Source: Microvirga sp. TS319 (GTDB lineage Bacteria; Pseudomonadota; Alphaproteobacteria; Rhizobiales; Beijerinckiaceae). Taken from it: a stretch of 64,000 bases of DNA. Below the pieces are notes generated by a model, which saw only the letters and a list, made by a program, of their open reading frames with translations, was not told where the DNA came from and did not search any database. The stretch is taken from positions 1,959,001 to 2,023,000 of the forward strand of contig NZ_JBGGGT010000002.1 in assembly GCF_041276405.1 (NCBI RefSeq), read 5' to 3'. This document shows positions 8,105 to 18,151 of the stretch, one piece after another (position 1 is the stretch's first letter; every line of letters begins with the position of its first letter). The translations under genes were made by a program, and so were the position numbers.

Positions 8105-9616
8105 ATGCAGGCAATGAACGATCGGCCCGGTCTCCTTGAGATCAGCGGCCTCACAAAGGGATTTCCCGGGGTTCAGGCTCTCGATCGCGTGGATTTCACG
8201 CTGCGTGCGGGCGAGATCCACGGCCTTCTAGGCGAGAACGGCGCCGGCAAGTCGACCCTGATCAAGGTACTGACCGGGGTCTTCAGGCGCGATGCGGGAA
8301 GCATCCGCCTCGATGGCCGCGACATCGACGCGAGGGACCCCGCGGATGCCCTCTCGCTCGGGATCGGAACCGTCTACCAGGAGGTCAATCTCCTCCCTAA
8401 TCTCTCCGTGGCGGAAAACCTCTTCATCGGTCGGCAGCCGCATCGTTTCGGCCTCGTCAGGACCGGCGAGATGCGCCGGCGCTCGGCCGAACTCCTCTCG
8501 ACCTACGGCCTCGACATCAACGTGGCCGACCCGTTGGGCAGCTTTTCCGTCGCCGTTCAGCAGATCGTCGCGATCGCCCGTGCCGTCGATCTCTCCGCCA
8601 AGGTGCTGATCCTGGACGAGCCGACCGCCAGCCTCGACGCCCAGGAGGTCGGAACGCTCTTCGGTATTCTCCGCGACCTGAAGGCGCGCGGCATCGGGAT
8701 CGTCTTCGTGACCCACTTTCTCGACCAGGTCTATGCTGTGTGCGACCGGATCACCGTTCTCCGCAACGGGCGGCTTGTCGGCTCCCGTCACATGGCGGAA
8801 CTGCCGCGCATCGAGCTCGTCTCGATGATGCTGGGCCGCGAACTCGCGGCGGAAGCCCTCCACCGCAACCAGCGGTCCTCCGTCACCGGCGCTCCCCTCG
8901 TGGCGTTCGAGAATTACGGCCGACGCCGCCTCCTCGAACCGTTCGATCTGGCCGTTCGCTCGGGCGAGGTCGTCGGGCTCGCGGGCCTCCTCGGATCGGG
9001 CCGTACCGAAACGGCGAAGCTCGTTTTCGGAATCGAGAGGGCGGACAGCGGACAGGCTTATGTCGACGGCAAGCCCGTGCGAATCGCATCGGCCCGGGAT
9101 GCGTCCCGGCTACGCTTCGGCTTCACCCCAGAGGACCGCAAGACGGAGGGCATCGTCGCGGAACTGTCGATCCGGGAGAACATCATCCTGGCCCTTCAGG
9201 CACAGCGTGGCTGGTTGCATAAGCTTCCCAGGCGCAAGCAGGATGAGATCGCAAACCGCTTCATCAGGCTGCTCGACATCCGCACTTCCGATGCGGAGAA
9301 GCCGATCGGCCTTCTCTCGGGCGGCAACCAGCAGAAGGCGCTGCTGGCGCGCTGGCTTGCGACCGAGCCGCGCTTTCTCATCCTCGACGAGCCGACCCGC
9401 GGCATCGATGTGGGCGCCCATGCCGAGATCATCCGCCTGATCGAACGCCTTTGCGAGGATGGCCTTGCCCTGCTCGTCATCTCGTCCGAGCTGGAGGAGA
9501 TCGCGTCCTACAGTGACCGCGTCGTCGTGCTCCGCGACCGGAAACACGTGCGCGAGCTTTCGGGCGGCGATGTGAATGCCGATACCATCATGACGACGAT
9601 CGCGAGCCACCAATGA
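8105..9616 (+). CDS. ytfR: Sugar ABC importer, duplicated ATPase (YtfR type)
   Basis: About 503 residues with two ABC cassettes, typical of the carbohydrate CUT2 class. The first cassette has Walker [10 protein letters not shown] and Walker [12 protein letters not shown]; its ABC signature is the degenerate SVAVQQIVA. The second has a degenerate Walker A (GLLGSGRTE), signature [15 protein letters not shown] and [13 protein letters not shown]. This asymmetry is normal for CUT2 ATPases. The ATG at 8105 has AAGG just upstream; an upstream GTG (8087) and an ATG at 8114 are possible. It overlaps the first permease gene by an ATGA junction. Confidence 0.88.
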   Translation: MQAMNDRPGLLEISGLTKGFPGVQALDRVDFTLRAGEIHGLLGENGAGKSTLIKVLTGVFRRDAGSIRLDGRDIDARDPADALSLGIGTVYQEVNLLPNLSVAENLFIGRQPHRFGLVRTGEMRRRSAELLSTYGLDINVADPLGSFSVAVQQIVAIARAVDLSAKVLILDEPTASLDAQEVGTLFGILRDLKARGIGIVFVTHFLDQVYAVCDRITVLRNGRLVGSRHMAELPRIELVSMMLGRELAAEALHRNQRSSVTGAPLVAFENYGRRRLLEPFDLAVRSGEVVGLAGLLGSGRTETAKLVFGIERADSGQAYVDGKPVRIASARDASRLRFGFTPEDRKTEGIVAELSIRENIILALQAQRGWLHKLPRRKQDEIANRFIRLLDIRTSDAEKPIGLLSGGNQQKALLARWLATEPRFLILDEPTRGIDVGAHAEIIRLIERLCEDGLALLVISSELEEIASYSDRVVVLRDRKHVRELSGGDVNADTIMTTIASHQ

Positions 9617-10620
9617 GCAGCGTCATGCAGGCCGTCGCCCCTCGATCGCTTCCCAAGGGCTTGCCGCAGATCGCGGCGCTCGCGGTCGTTCTTCTCGTCA
9701 ATTGGCTGGTGTTCCGCGACTTCTTCGCCCTTCGCCTCCAGGACGGGCGCCTCTTCGGCAGCCTGATCGACGTGCTCAACCGCGGTGCCCCGGTCGCGAT
9801 CTTGGCGCTCGGGATGACCCTCGTCATTGCGACCCGCGGCATCGATCTCTCGGTCGGCGCGGTGATGGCCATTGCCGGAGCCATGGCCGCCACCCTGACG
9901 GCGCAGGGCTACCCGCTTCCCATGGCGCTGGCGGCGGCCGTCGGCATCGGGTTGGCTTGCGGCCTCTGGAACGGAATCCTCGTGGCGGTTCTCGAAATCC
10001 AGCCCTTCGTCGCGACCCTCATTCTCATGGTGGCGGGGCGCGGCTTCGCGCAGCTCATCACCGAAGGGAAGATCATCACCTTCGTCAGTGAAGGCTTCGC
10101 CGCGATCGGCAGCGGCTCCTTCCTGATGCTGCCGATGCCTGTCGTCATCGCGCTCGCGATGCTGCTCGTCACCCATCTCGTCGTCCGCTGGACTGCTTTG
10201 GGCCTGTTCATCGAAGCCATCGGCGCGAATCTGCGCTCGAGCGCCTATGCGGGCATCGGCACGAAGGCCGTCATCATCGCGGTCTATATGTGGTGCGGCC
10301 TGTGCGCGGCCATCGCGGGCCTCATCGTCACGGCGGACATCCGCGGCGCGGATGCCAACAATGCGGGTCTCTGGCTGGAGCTCGACGCCATCCTGGCGGT
10401 GGTCATCGGCGGAACGTCGCTCTTCGGCGGTCGGTTCAGCCTGGGCCTGTCGGTCGTGGGGGCGCTCATCATTCAGGCCATGAACACGGGCATTCTACTC
10501 AGCGGCTATCCGCCGGAATACAACCTGATCGTGAAGGCCTTCGTCGTGCTGGCGGTTCTGCTGGCGCAGTCGCCCGTCCTTGCGGCCTTCCGGGCAATCT
10601 GGAGAAGGGGTAAGGCATGA
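9613..10620 (+). CDS. ytfT: Sugar ABC importer permease (YtfT type)
   Basis: 335 residues, inner-membrane permease of the CUT2 (RbsC-like) family with about eight to ten hydrophobic helices. The blocks GMTLVIATRGIDLSVG (family loop) and VIGGTSLFGGRF are typical. It pairs with the next gene as a heterodimeric channel, as YtfT pairs with YjfF. It starts by ATGA overlap with the ATPase gene and ends in an ATGATG overlap with the second permease, so the four transport genes are translationally coupled. Confidence 0.85.
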   Translation: MSSVMQAVAPRSLPKGLPQIAALAVVLLVNWLVFRDFFALRLQDGRLFGSLIDVLNRGAPVAILALGMTLVIATRGIDLSVGAVMAIAGAMAATLTAQGYPLPMALAAAVGIGLACGLWNGILVAVLEIQPFVATLILMVAGRGFAQLITEGKIITFVSEGFAAIGSGSFLMLPMPVVIALAMLLVTHLVVRWTALGLFIEAIGANLRSSAYAGIGTKAVIIAVYMWCGLCAAIAGLIVTADIRGADANNAGLWLELDAILAVVIGGTSLFGGRFSLGLSVVGALIIQAMNTGILLSGYPPEYNLIVKAFVVLAVLLAQSPVLAAFRAIWRRGKA

Positions 10621-11576
10621 TGCGCCGTCACCTGCCGGTTCTGATCACTTTGGCGGTGTTCGTCGCAGGCTACCTGATCTGCCTCGCGCAGTTCCCGAGC
10701 TTCGCCTCGACCCGCGTCATCGGCAATCTGCTCACCGACAACGCCTTCCTGGGCATCGTCGCGGTCGGAATGACCTTCGTCATTCTCTCGGGCGGGATCG
10801 ACCTCTCGGTCGGCTCCGTCATCGCGTTCACGGGCGTCTTCCTCGCTGTGGCGATCGAGCGTTACGGCATCAACCCCTATCTGGCCTTCGGTCTGATCCT
10901 CGGGATCGCGGCTCTGTTCGGCGCCGGCATGGGCGTGCTGATCCATGCTTTCCAGCTTCCGGCCTTCATCGTCACGCTGGCCGGGATGTTCCTGGCGCGC
11001 GGCATGTGCTTCGTGCTTACGACGGATTCCATTCCGATCGATGCCCCGGCCTATGGCCAGATCACGGATATCGCGTTTCATCTTCCGGGAGGAGGGCGCC
11101 TGACCTTCATCCCGATGGCCATGCTCCTGGTCTTCGCAGCCGGCATCGTGCTGGCGCATTTCACGCGCTTCGGGGCGAATGTCTACGCTCTCGGCGGCAA
11201 CCGGACGTCGGCACAGCTGATGGGTGTTCCGGTGGGGAAGACCACGGTCAGGATCTATATGCTGTCGAGTTTTCTGGCGGCCTTGGCGGGAATTGTCTTT
11301 TCTTTCTACACCTCTGCGGGCTATTCCCTCGCAGCAACCGGGGTCGAGCTCGACACGATCGCGGCCGTCGTCATCGGCGGCACGCTTCTGACGGGAGGCT
11401 CCGGGACAATCATCGGCACGCTGGTCGGGGTGCTCATCCAGGGATTGATCCAAACCTACATCACCTTCGAGGGAACCTTGAGTTCCTGGTGGACGAAGAT
11501 CGCGATCGGGGCCCTCCTGTTCGCCTTCATCGTCCTTCAGCGGGGGCTGTCGGCGGCATCCATCCGGGCAAGGTAG
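10617..11576 (+). CDS. yjfF: Sugar ABC importer permease (YjfF type)
   Basis: 319 residues, second CUT2 permease with multiple membrane helices and the FVILSGGIDLSVGSV loop, ALGGNRTSAQLMGVPV and VVIGGTLLTGGSGT blocks. As in E. coli ytfT-yjfF, two different permease chains are expected to build one channel. It overlaps the upstream permease by four bases. A GntR-type regulator gene begins 14 bases after its stop. Confidence 0.85.
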   Translation: MMRRHLPVLITLAVFVAGYLICLAQFPSFASTRVIGNLLTDNAFLGIVAVGMTFVILSGGIDLSVGSVIAFTGVFLAVAIERYGINPYLAFGLILGIAALFGAGMGVLIHAFQLPAFIVTLAGMFLARGMCFVLTTDSIPIDAPAYGQITDIAFHLPGGGRLTFIPMAMLLVFAAGIVLAHFTRFGANVYALGGNRTSAQLMGVPVGKTTVRIYMLSSFLAALAGIVFSFYTSAGYSLAATGVELDTIAAVVIGGTLLTGGSGTIIGTLVGVLIQGLIQTYITFEGTLSSWWTKIAIGALLFAFIVLQRGLSAASIRAR

Positions 11577-11590
11577 GGGTAAGGCAGCTC

Positions 11591-12364
11591 ATGGTTTTGG
11601 CAAACGATCTGCAGAAGCCCGCGAGAACGCGATCCGCCCACGATCTCGTGGCGCACGGCATCGGCCAGAACATCATGAGAGGGCGTTTTCCCGTCGGCAG
11701 CATCCTGCCGGGCGACGCCGAGCTGATGGAGCTGTTCGGCGTCTCGCGGACGGCCCTCCGCGAGGCCCTGAAGACCCTTGCGGCGAAAGGGCTCATCGAG
11801 TCCAAGACCAAGGTCGGCACGAAGGTCCTGGACCGGAACAACTGGAACATGTTCGATGCCGATATCCTCGAATGGCACCTCGAACTCGGGGTCGACGCGA
11901 AGTTTCTCGGGTGGCTTTTCGAGATCCGCCAGACGCTCGAGCCCTTCGCCTGCGCCACCGCGGCGCTGCGACGGAGCCTCAAGCAACTCGAGCACATGCG
12001 CAGCGCCCTTCAGGCGATGTATGGCTGCGCGACCAACCGGCAGGGCTTCACCAAGGCCGATCTCGCCTTTCATCAGGCCATCCTGGAGGCCTCCGGCAAC
12101 CCGTTCCTGCAATCCATCGGCTCCGTCATCGGCGCGGCGCTTGCGACGTCCTTCACGATCAGCTCGCCCGTATCGAGCGATGACAGCTTCCGGAAGGTCA
12201 TGGAGCAGCATCAGTCCGTCTTCGATGCGATCGAGCGGCAGGCCCCCCTGGCAGCCAGCCAGGCCATGTCCGCCCTGATCATGCAGGCTGCCGAGCGCAT
12301 CCGGATCAAGCACGGACAAGACGCTCTCACGTGCATCGAAACCCACGCCTTTTCAAGCGATTAG
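11591..12364 (+). CDS. FadR-subfamily GntR transcriptional regulator
   Basis: 257 residues. An N-terminal winged helix-turn-helix (IMRGRFPVGSILPGDAELME then FGVSRTALREALKTLAAKGL) is followed by a C-terminal all-helical FCD ligand-binding domain with the metal-site pattern (DLAFHQAILEASGNP, later EQHQSVFDAI). Such proteins sense sugar acids or keto-deoxy acids and usually repress. It is the last gene of the first importer operon and lies directly ahead of the second importer, so it probably controls both and the divergent dehydratases. AAGG is 6 bases before the ATG. Confidence 0.85.
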   Translation: MVLANDLQKPARTRSAHDLVAHGIGQNIMRGRFPVGSILPGDAELMELFGVSRTALREALKTLAAKGLIESKTKVGTKVLDRNNWNMFDADILEWHLELGVDAKFLGWLFEIRQTLEPFACATAALRRSLKQLEHMRSALQAMYGCATNRQGFTKADLAFHQAILEASGNPFLQSIGSVIGAALATSFTISSPVSSDDSFRKVMEQHQSVFDAIERQAPLAASQAMSALIMQAAERIRIKHGQDALTCIETHAFSSD

Positions 12365-12662
12365 ACGAACTCCATCCCCCAGGGCCGGGCCGGACGCGAT
12401 CAGCTCCAGGCCCTTCTCTATGGAAAATTGTATTATAGTATTATTGGGCGATTGAGCGCGTGACTTTCACGGGCAAATCGCCTGATATGCGATCCTCAAG
12501 GGCTCCTGCAGAAGAGCCCGCTCAGGATGCCGGCGCTTGGACGATCCTCTCCGGATGAGGGCGGCCCAGGCCGCCTAGGCCCGCCGTATCGGAACTCTAG
12601 ATATGAGCCGGCACAACCATGGACCGCCCGGCTCGGCCATAGGATCATAAGGGAGAACGACC
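12365..12662 (+). promoter_or_regulatory. Intergenic control region before chvE with AT-rich repeat
   Basis: Nearly 300 bases without a gene. It includes an AT-rich island with the heptamer GTATTAT repeated directly with one base between (12430-12444), which also reads as an imperfect dyad. It is a candidate operator of the regulator just upstream, comparable in AT-richness to the one at 6976. A GGGAGA ribosome-binding site lies ahead of the chvE start. Confidence 0.35.
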
Positions 12663-13727
12663 TTGAGGACTTTCACGACTGCAATCGCAGCGTTGGCGAT
12701 CGGAGCTGCGGGCCTTCTCAACCCGGCTCTGGCGCAGGATAAGGGCACCGTGGGCGTGGCCATGCCGACGAAATCGTCCGCGCGCTGGATTGACGACGGC
12801 AACAACATGGTCAAGGCGCTGAAGGAGAAGGGCTACAATGTCGACCTTCAATACGCCGAAGACGACATTCCGAACCAGCTCGCCCAGATCGAGAACATGA
12901 TCACCAAAGGCGCCAAGGCGCTGGTGATCGCCTCCATCGACGGCACCACCCTGTCGGACGCTCTGCAGCAGGCCGCCGACAAGGGGATCAAGGTCATCGC
13001 CTATGATCGCCTCATCCGCAATTCGAAGAATGTCGACTACTATACGACGTTCGACAACTTCCAGGTCGGCGTTCTGCAGGGCGGCTACATCGAGAAGGCT
13101 CTGGGCCTCAAGGACGGGAAAGGTCCGTTCAACATCGAGCTCTTCGGCGGCTCGCCCGACGACAACAACGCCTACTTCTTCTACAACGGCGCTATGTCGG
13201 TGCTCGAGCCCTACATCAAGAGCGGCAAGCTCAAGGTGCAGAGCGGTCAGATGGGCATGGACAAGGTCTCGACCCTGCGCTGGGACGGCGCCGTCGCCCA
13301 GGCGCGCATGGATAACCTGCTCTCCGCCTACTACACCGACAAGCGCGTGGATGCGGTGCTCTCACCTTATGACGGCCTGAGCATCGGCATCATCTCCTCG
13401 CTGAAGGGCGTCGGCTACGGTTCCGCCCAGCAACCCATGCCGATCATCACCGGCCAGGATGCCGAAGTGCCTTCGGTGAAGTCGATCCTCGCGAAGGAGC
13501 AGACCCAGACGGTCTTCAAGGATACCCGCGAGCTCGCCAAGGTCACGGCCAACATGGTCGATGCCGTTCTGTCGGGCAAGCAGCCGGACGTGAACGACAC
13601 CAAGACCTACGAGAACGGCGTGAAGGTCGTTCCGGCCTACCTGCTGAAGCCGGTCAGCGTCGATGCCTCGAACTGGAAGGAAGTTCTGGTCGGCAGCGGT
13701 TACTACAAGGAAGACCAGTTCAAGTAA
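12663..13727 (+). CDS. chvE: Multiple-sugar-binding periplasmic protein ChvE
   Basis: 354 residues with a signal peptide cleaved after NPALA. The mature chain ([70 protein letters not shown], the final GYYKEDQ) is close to Agrobacterium ChvE. ChvE binds arabinose, galactose, glucose, xylose and related sugars and there also signals to VirA. Here it pairs with GguA and GguB encoded next. The start codon is TTG with GGGAGA upstream. No virulence genes are seen, so an import role is the safe reading. Confidence 0.9.
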   Translation: MRTFTTAIAALAIGAAGLLNPALAQDKGTVGVAMPTKSSARWIDDGNNMVKALKEKGYNVDLQYAEDDIPNQLAQIENMITKGAKALVIASIDGTTLSDALQQAADKGIKVIAYDRLIRNSKNVDYYTTFDNFQVGVLQGGYIEKALGLKDGKGPFNIELFGGSPDDNNAYFFYNGAMSVLEPYIKSGKLKVQSGQMGMDKVSTLRWDGAVAQARMDNLLSAYYTDKRVDAVLSPYDGLSIGIISSLKGVGYGSAQQPMPIITGQDAEVPSVKSILAKEQTQTVFKDTRELAKVTANMVDAVLSGKQPDVNDTKTYENGVKVVPAYLLKPVSVDASNWKEVLVGSGYYKEDQFK

Positions 13728-13743
13728 GGCTTGAACGGGTGAG

Positions 13744-13769
13744 GGACCCTGCGCCGTTGCGCAGGGTCC
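13744..13769 (+). terminator. Hairpin between chvE and gguA (attenuating or mRNA-stabilising)
   Basis: A perfect 11-bp stem (GGACCCTGCGC with its complement) closed by a CGTT loop lies 17 bases after the chvE stop. The following TTGCTCATTTCT is a weak T tract. Such hairpins between a binding-protein gene and its membrane-component genes usually reduce read-through and protect the upstream message, so binding protein exceeds transporter. Confidence 0.6.
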
Positions 13770-13825
13770 TTGCTCATTTCTGAAAGGCTCCGCGCCTTGT
13801 CCTCGAGTTGCCTGAGGTGTGAGCG

Positions 13826-15355
13826 ATGAACGCGATCCTTGAGATGCGGGGGATCACCAAGACGTTTCCGGGCGTGAAGGCGCTGGACGACGTCAACATC
13901 ACGGTGAAATCCGGCGAGATCCATGCGCTGGTCGGCGAGAACGGTGCCGGAAAGTCGACGCTGATGAAGGTCCTGAGCGGCGTCTATCCGCACGGCTCCT
14001 ATTCCGGGCAGATCGTCTACGAGGGGCAGGAGCGTCGTTTCAAAGGCATCGCCGACAGCGAAGAGCTCGGCATCATCATCATCCACCAGGAGCTGGCCCT
14101 CGTGCCGCTTCTGTCGATTGCGGAAAACATCTTTCTCGGCAACGAGCAGGCGACATACGGGGTCATCGACTGGTCGGCGGTTTTCGCCCGCACGAAGGAG
14201 CTGCTCAAGGTCGTGGGCCTCGACGAGGCGCCCGATACCCTGGTGACCAATATCGGCGTCGGCAAGCAGCAGCTCGTGGAAATCGCCAAGGCCCTTTCCA
14301 AAAGGGTCAAGCTGCTCATCCTGGACGAGCCTACGGCGAGCTTGAACGAGAAGGACAGCGACGCGCTCTTGAACCTGCTCCTGCAGTTCAAGGCGCAGGG
14401 CATTTCCTCGATCCTGATCTCGCACAAACTCAACGAGATATCGAAGGTCGCCGATTCCATCACCGTGCTCCGTGACGGCGGCACGGTCGAAACCCTGGAT
14501 TGCAAGGCGGAGGCGATCAGCGAGGACCGGATCATCCGCGGCATGGTCGGGCGGACCATGGCCGACCGCTACCCGAAGCGGCAGGCGGATGTCGGAGAGA
14601 CGATCTTCCAGGTCGAGAACTGGTCGGCCTACCATCCCCTTCATTCGAACGTGCAGGTGGTCAAGAACGTCAACCTGAGCATCCGGCGCGGCGAGATCGT
14701 CGGCATCGCAGGCCTGATGGGCGCGGGCCGGACGGAATTCGCCATGAGCCTCTTCGGCCGCAGCTACGGTCAGAACGTGTCCGGCCGGGTTCTCTTACGC
14801 GGCAAGGAGATCGATGTCGGCACGGTCGAGAAAGCCGTTGCGAACGGGATCGCCTACGCCACGGAGGACCGGAAAACCTACGGCCTCGTTCTCGAAGAGG
14901 ATATCCGCAAGAACATCACATTGGCGAATCTCGAAGGGGTATCGAGCAGGCTCGTCATCGACGACATCAGGGAGCTTGCCGTCGCCAACGACTACCGGGC
15001 GAGGATGCGGATCCGCTCCGCCAACGTCTTCCAGGAAGCGGTGAACCTGTCGGGCGGCAACCAGCAGAAGGTCGTCCTGAGCAAGTGGCTCTTCTCCGAC
15101 CCGGAGATCCTCATCCTGGACGAACCGACCCGTGGAATCGACGTGGGCGCCAAGTATGAGATCTATACGATCATCAACGGGCTGGCCGAGGCCGGCAAGG
15201 GCGTCCTGCTGATCTCGTCCGAGATGCCGGAGCTGCTCGGCATGTGCGATCGGATCTACGTGATGAACGAGGGGGCGATCATCGCGGAGCTCGATGTCGC
15301 CGAGGCCTCACAGGAAAAAATCATGCATGCTATCGTCAAGTCGGGGAGGCGCTGA
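13826..15355 (+). CDS. gguA: Sugar ABC importer, duplicated ATPase GguA
   Basis: 509 residues with two ABC cassettes. The first has Walker [32 protein letters not shown] and [13 protein letters not shown]. The second has degenerate Walker A (GLMGAGRTE), [20 protein letters not shown] and [19 protein letters not shown]. It is very like Agrobacterium GguA (xylose XylG class). It energises uptake through GguB. The gene is 98 bases after chvE with a hairpin in between, and its stop is one base before the gguB start. Confidence 0.9.
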   Translation: MNAILEMRGITKTFPGVKALDDVNITVKSGEIHALVGENGAGKSTLMKVLSGVYPHGSYSGQIVYEGQERRFKGIADSEELGIIIIHQELALVPLLSIAENIFLGNEQATYGVIDWSAVFARTKELLKVVGLDEAPDTLVTNIGVGKQQLVEIAKALSKRVKLLILDEPTASLNEKDSDALLNLLLQFKAQGISSILISHKLNEISKVADSITVLRDGGTVETLDCKAEAISEDRIIRGMVGRTMADRYPKRQADVGETIFQVENWSAYHPLHSNVQVVKNVNLSIRRGEIVGIAGLMGAGRTEFAMSLFGRSYGQNVSGRVLLRGKEIDVGTVEKAVANGIAYATEDRKTYGLVLEEDIRKNITLANLEGVSSRLVIDDIRELAVANDYRARMRIRSANVFQEAVNLSGGNQQKVVLSKWLFSDPEILILDEPTRGIDVGAKYEIYTIINGLAEAGKGVLLISSEMPELLGMCDRIYVMNEGAIIAELDVAEASQEKIMHAIVKSGRR

Positions 15356-15356
15356 G

Positions 15357-16553
15357 ATGGATACGAGAACCGCCGACGAGCTTCACGTGTCCCAGCCGAC
15401 GTCTTGGCTGGACTTCGTCAAATCCCACTTCCGAGACTACGGAATGCTGCTGTCGCTCCTGGCGATCATGCTGTTCTTCCAGGTCGTGACCGATGGCACC
15501 CTGTTGCGCCCGCTCAATCTCACGAACCTGGTTCTGCAGAACAGCTACATCGTCATCATGGCGCTCGGCATGCTGCTCGTCATCGTGGCAGGCCATATCG
15601 ACCTCTCGGTCGGCTCCATCGTCGGATTCGTCGGCGGCCTGGCCGCGATCATGATGGTCCGGTGGGGCATCGATCCCGTCACGACGACGATCGCATGCCT
15701 TGCCGTCGGCGGCCTGATCGGCGCGGCCCAGGGCTACTGGGTGGCCTATTTCAAGGTACCGTCCTTCATCGTGACCCTTGCGGGCATGCTCGTTTTCAAA
15801 GGGCTGACGCTGGCCCTTCTCGGCGGCATGTCGGTCGGACCGTTTCCGGTCGTGTTCCAGCGTCTCAGTTCCGGCTTCATTCCCGACGTCTTCGGCGGGG
15901 AGGGGTTCAACTACACCGCCCTGTTCCTCGGCGTGGCAAGCGTCGCGGCCTTGGTTTACTTCAGCGCCCGCAGCCGTGCGAACCAGCTCAAACACAATGT
16001 GGGGACTGCGCCCTTCGGCCTTTTCGTCTTCAAGAACGCTCTCCTGGCGGTCCTCGTCGTCGCGTTTTGCTATCTGCTGGCGACCTACCGGGGCCTGCCC
16101 AACGTTCTCGTCATCATGGCGGTGCTGATCGCGCTCTATGCCTTCGTGACCAACCGCACGACGATCGGCCGGCGCATCTACGCTCTGGGCGGCAACGAGA
16201 AGGCGGCTAAACTCTCGGGCATCAAGACCGAGCGGCTGACGTTTCTCACTTTCGTGAACATGGGGGTGCTCGCGGGGCTCGCGGGCCTCATCTTCGCCGC
16301 GCGTCTCAACACGGCGACCCCGAAGGCCGGTCTCGGCTTCGAGCTCGATGTCATCGCGGCCGTTTTCATCGGCGGCGCATCGGCGACGGGCGGCGTCGGA
16401 AAGGTCACCGGGGCCGTCATCGGCGCCTTCGTCATGGGCGTCATGAACAACGGCATGTCGATTCTCGGAATCGGGATCGACTATCAGCAGGTCATCAAGG
16501 GCCTGGTGCTGCTCGCAGCCGTGTCCCTCGACGTCTACAATCGGAAGAAGTAA
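15357..16553 (+). CDS. gguB: Sugar ABC importer permease GguB
   Basis: 398 residues, longer than YtfT-type permeases, as expected of the XylH/GguB branch. Many membrane helices are visible, with MLLVIVAGHIDLSVGSIVGF, IPSFIVTLAGML-like and FIGGASATGGVGKVTGA blocks. A single permease chain probably forms a homodimer. The start ATG follows the gguA stop by one base with GGGGAGG upstream; an in-frame upstream start at 15294 inside gguA is less likely. Confidence 0.88.
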   Translation: MDTRTADELHVSQPTSWLDFVKSHFRDYGMLLSLLAIMLFFQVVTDGTLLRPLNLTNLVLQNSYIVIMALGMLLVIVAGHIDLSVGSIVGFVGGLAAIMMVRWGIDPVTTTIACLAVGGLIGAAQGYWVAYFKVPSFIVTLAGMLVFKGLTLALLGGMSVGPFPVVFQRLSSGFIPDVFGGEGFNYTALFLGVASVAALVYFSARSRANQLKHNVGTAPFGLFVFKNALLAVLVVAFCYLLATYRGLPNVLVIMAVLIALYAFVTNRTTIGRRIYALGGNEKAAKLSGIKTERLTFLTFVNMGVLAGLAGLIFAARLNTATPKAGLGFELDVIAAVFIGGASATGGVGKVTGAVIGAFVMGVMNNGMSILGIGIDYQQVIKGLVLLAAVSLDVYNRKK

Positions 16554-16667
16554 CACAAGGCCACGCTCCATAGCGGGACATATTAGGCTTAGACCGGGCG
16601 GCCTTGCCGTCTTGCCTTTCAGGAGGGAAGGGCGCATCTGGGCCTGCACAGGGAACGGAGAATGCAA

Positions 16668-18143
16668 ATGACGAAGAATTACATTGCGGGCGAATGGGTT
16701 GGGGCGTCCGAGGCCTCCCCGAACCTCAACCCGTCCAACACCCAGGACGTGATCGGCGAGTTCGCCCGCGCCTCGGCCGCCGAGGCGCAGGCCGCCATCG
16801 ATGCCGCCTACGAGGCGTTCCCGGCCTGGGCGCATTCCTCCATCCAGACCCGCCACGACCTCCTCAAGGCGGTCGGCGACGAGATCCTGGCCCGCAAGGA
16901 CGAGCTCGGCCGCCTGCTCTCGCGCGAGGAGGGCAAGACCCTGCCCGAGGGCATCGGCGAGGTCGCCCGCGCCGGCCAGATCTTCCAGTTCTTCGCCGGC
17001 GAAACCTTGCGCATGGCCGGCGACAAGCTGGCCTCCGTGCGCCCGGCCGTCGACGTCGAGATCACCCGCGAGCCGGTCGGCGTGGTCGGCCTGATCACGC
17101 CCTGGAACTTCCCGATCGCGATCCCGGCCTGGAAGATCGCGCCGGCGCTCGCCTACGGCAACACCGTGGTGTTCAAGCCGGCCGAGCTGGTGCCGGCCTC
17201 CGCCCATGCGCTCGCCGAGATCATCATCCGGGCCGGCGTGCCGGCGGGCGTGTTCAACCTGGTGATGGGCAAGGGCTCGGTGGTCGGCGAGGCCATGCTG
17301 CAGAGCCCGAAGGTGGCCGCGATCTCGTTCACCGGCTCGGTGCCGACCGGCCGCCGGGTCGCCCAGACCTGCATCACGGCCGACCCGATGAAGAAGGTCC
17401 AGCTCGAGATGGGCGGCAAGAACCCGATGGTGGTGCTCGACGATGCCGACCTGACGGTGGCGGTCGAGTGCGCCGTCAACTCGGCCTTCTTCTCGACCGG
17501 GCAGCGCTGCACCGCGTCCTCGCGCCTGATCGTGACGGAGGGCATTCACGACCGCTTCGTGGCCGCGATGCAGGCGCGCATGCAGGGGCTGGTGATCGAC
17601 GATGCCCTGAAAAGCGGCACCCAGATCGGCCCGGTGGTCGACCAGAGCCAGCTCGACCAGGACCTGAAATACATCAGGATCGGCCAGGACGAAGGCGCCC
17701 GGCTGGTGGCCGGCGGCGAGCTGTTGAAGCGCGAGGCGCCCGGGTTCTATCTTTCGCCGGCGCTGTTCACGGAGGTGGACAACCGCATGCGGGTGGCGCG
17801 CGAGGAGATCTTCGGGCCGGTCGCGACGGTGATCCGGGCCAAAGACTATGACGAGGCGCTGGCGATTGCCAACGACACGCCGTTCGGGCTGTCGTCGGGC
17901 ATCTGCACCACGAGCCTGAAGCATGCCGGCCACTTCAAGCGCCATGCCGAGGCCGGCATGGTGATGGTCAACCTGCCGACCGCGGGCGTCGACTATCACG
18001 TGCCGTTCGGCGGCCGCAAAGGTTCGTCCTATGGGCCGCGCGAGCAGGGCCGCTACGCGCAGGAGTTCTACACCACGGTCAAGACCGCTTACACCTTCGA
18101 CGGCAACGGACCTTACGTGCCCAAGACCAAGGGCAGCGAATAA
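16668..18143 (+). CDS. araE: Alpha-ketoglutarate-semialdehyde dehydrogenase (ALDH family)
   Basis: 491 residues, cytoplasmic NAD(P)-dependent aldehyde dehydrogenase. The catalytic Cys281 lies in STGQRCTASSR, Glu247 in QLEMGGKNP, and the nucleotide-binding loop is FTGSVPTGRR. The expected reaction oxidises alpha-ketoglutarate semialdehyde to alpha-ketoglutarate, the last step of the non-phosphorylative pentose route. This is supported by the dehydratases at 4.2-6.9 kb. GGAG lies 7 bases before the ATG at 16668, favoured over the ATG at 16662. Third positions are almost all G or C, stronger than in flanking genes. A general succinate- or sugar-semialdehyde dehydrogenase is the alternative. Confidence 0.82.
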   Translation: MTKNYIAGEWVGASEASPNLNPSNTQDVIGEFARASAAEAQAAIDAAYEAFPAWAHSSIQTRHDLLKAVGDEILARKDELGRLLSREEGKTLPEGIGEVARAGQIFQFFAGETLRMAGDKLASVRPAVDVEITREPVGVVGLITPWNFPIAIPAWKIAPALAYGNTVVFKPAELVPASAHALAEIIIRAGVPAGVFNLVMGKGSVVGEAMLQSPKVAAISFTGSVPTGRRVAQTCITADPMKKVQLEMGGKNPMVVLDDADLTVAVECAVNSAFFSTGQRCTASSRLIVTEGIHDRFVAAMQARMQGLVIDDALKSGTQIGPVVDQSQLDQDLKYIRIGQDEGARLVAGGELLKREAPGFYLSPALFTEVDNRMRVAREEIFGPVATVIRAKDYDEALAIANDTPFGLSSGICTTSLKHAGHFKRHAEAGMVMVNLPTAGVDYHVPFGGRKGSSYGPREQGRYAQEFYTTVKTAYTFDGNGPYVPKTKGSE

Positions 18144-18151
18144 ACCCGACT

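Noticed and set aside
12663..16553. Evidence for plant-virulence signalling through ChvE
   Set aside because: ChvE-type proteins are widespread sugar-binding proteins. No virA/virG or T-DNA features are present.
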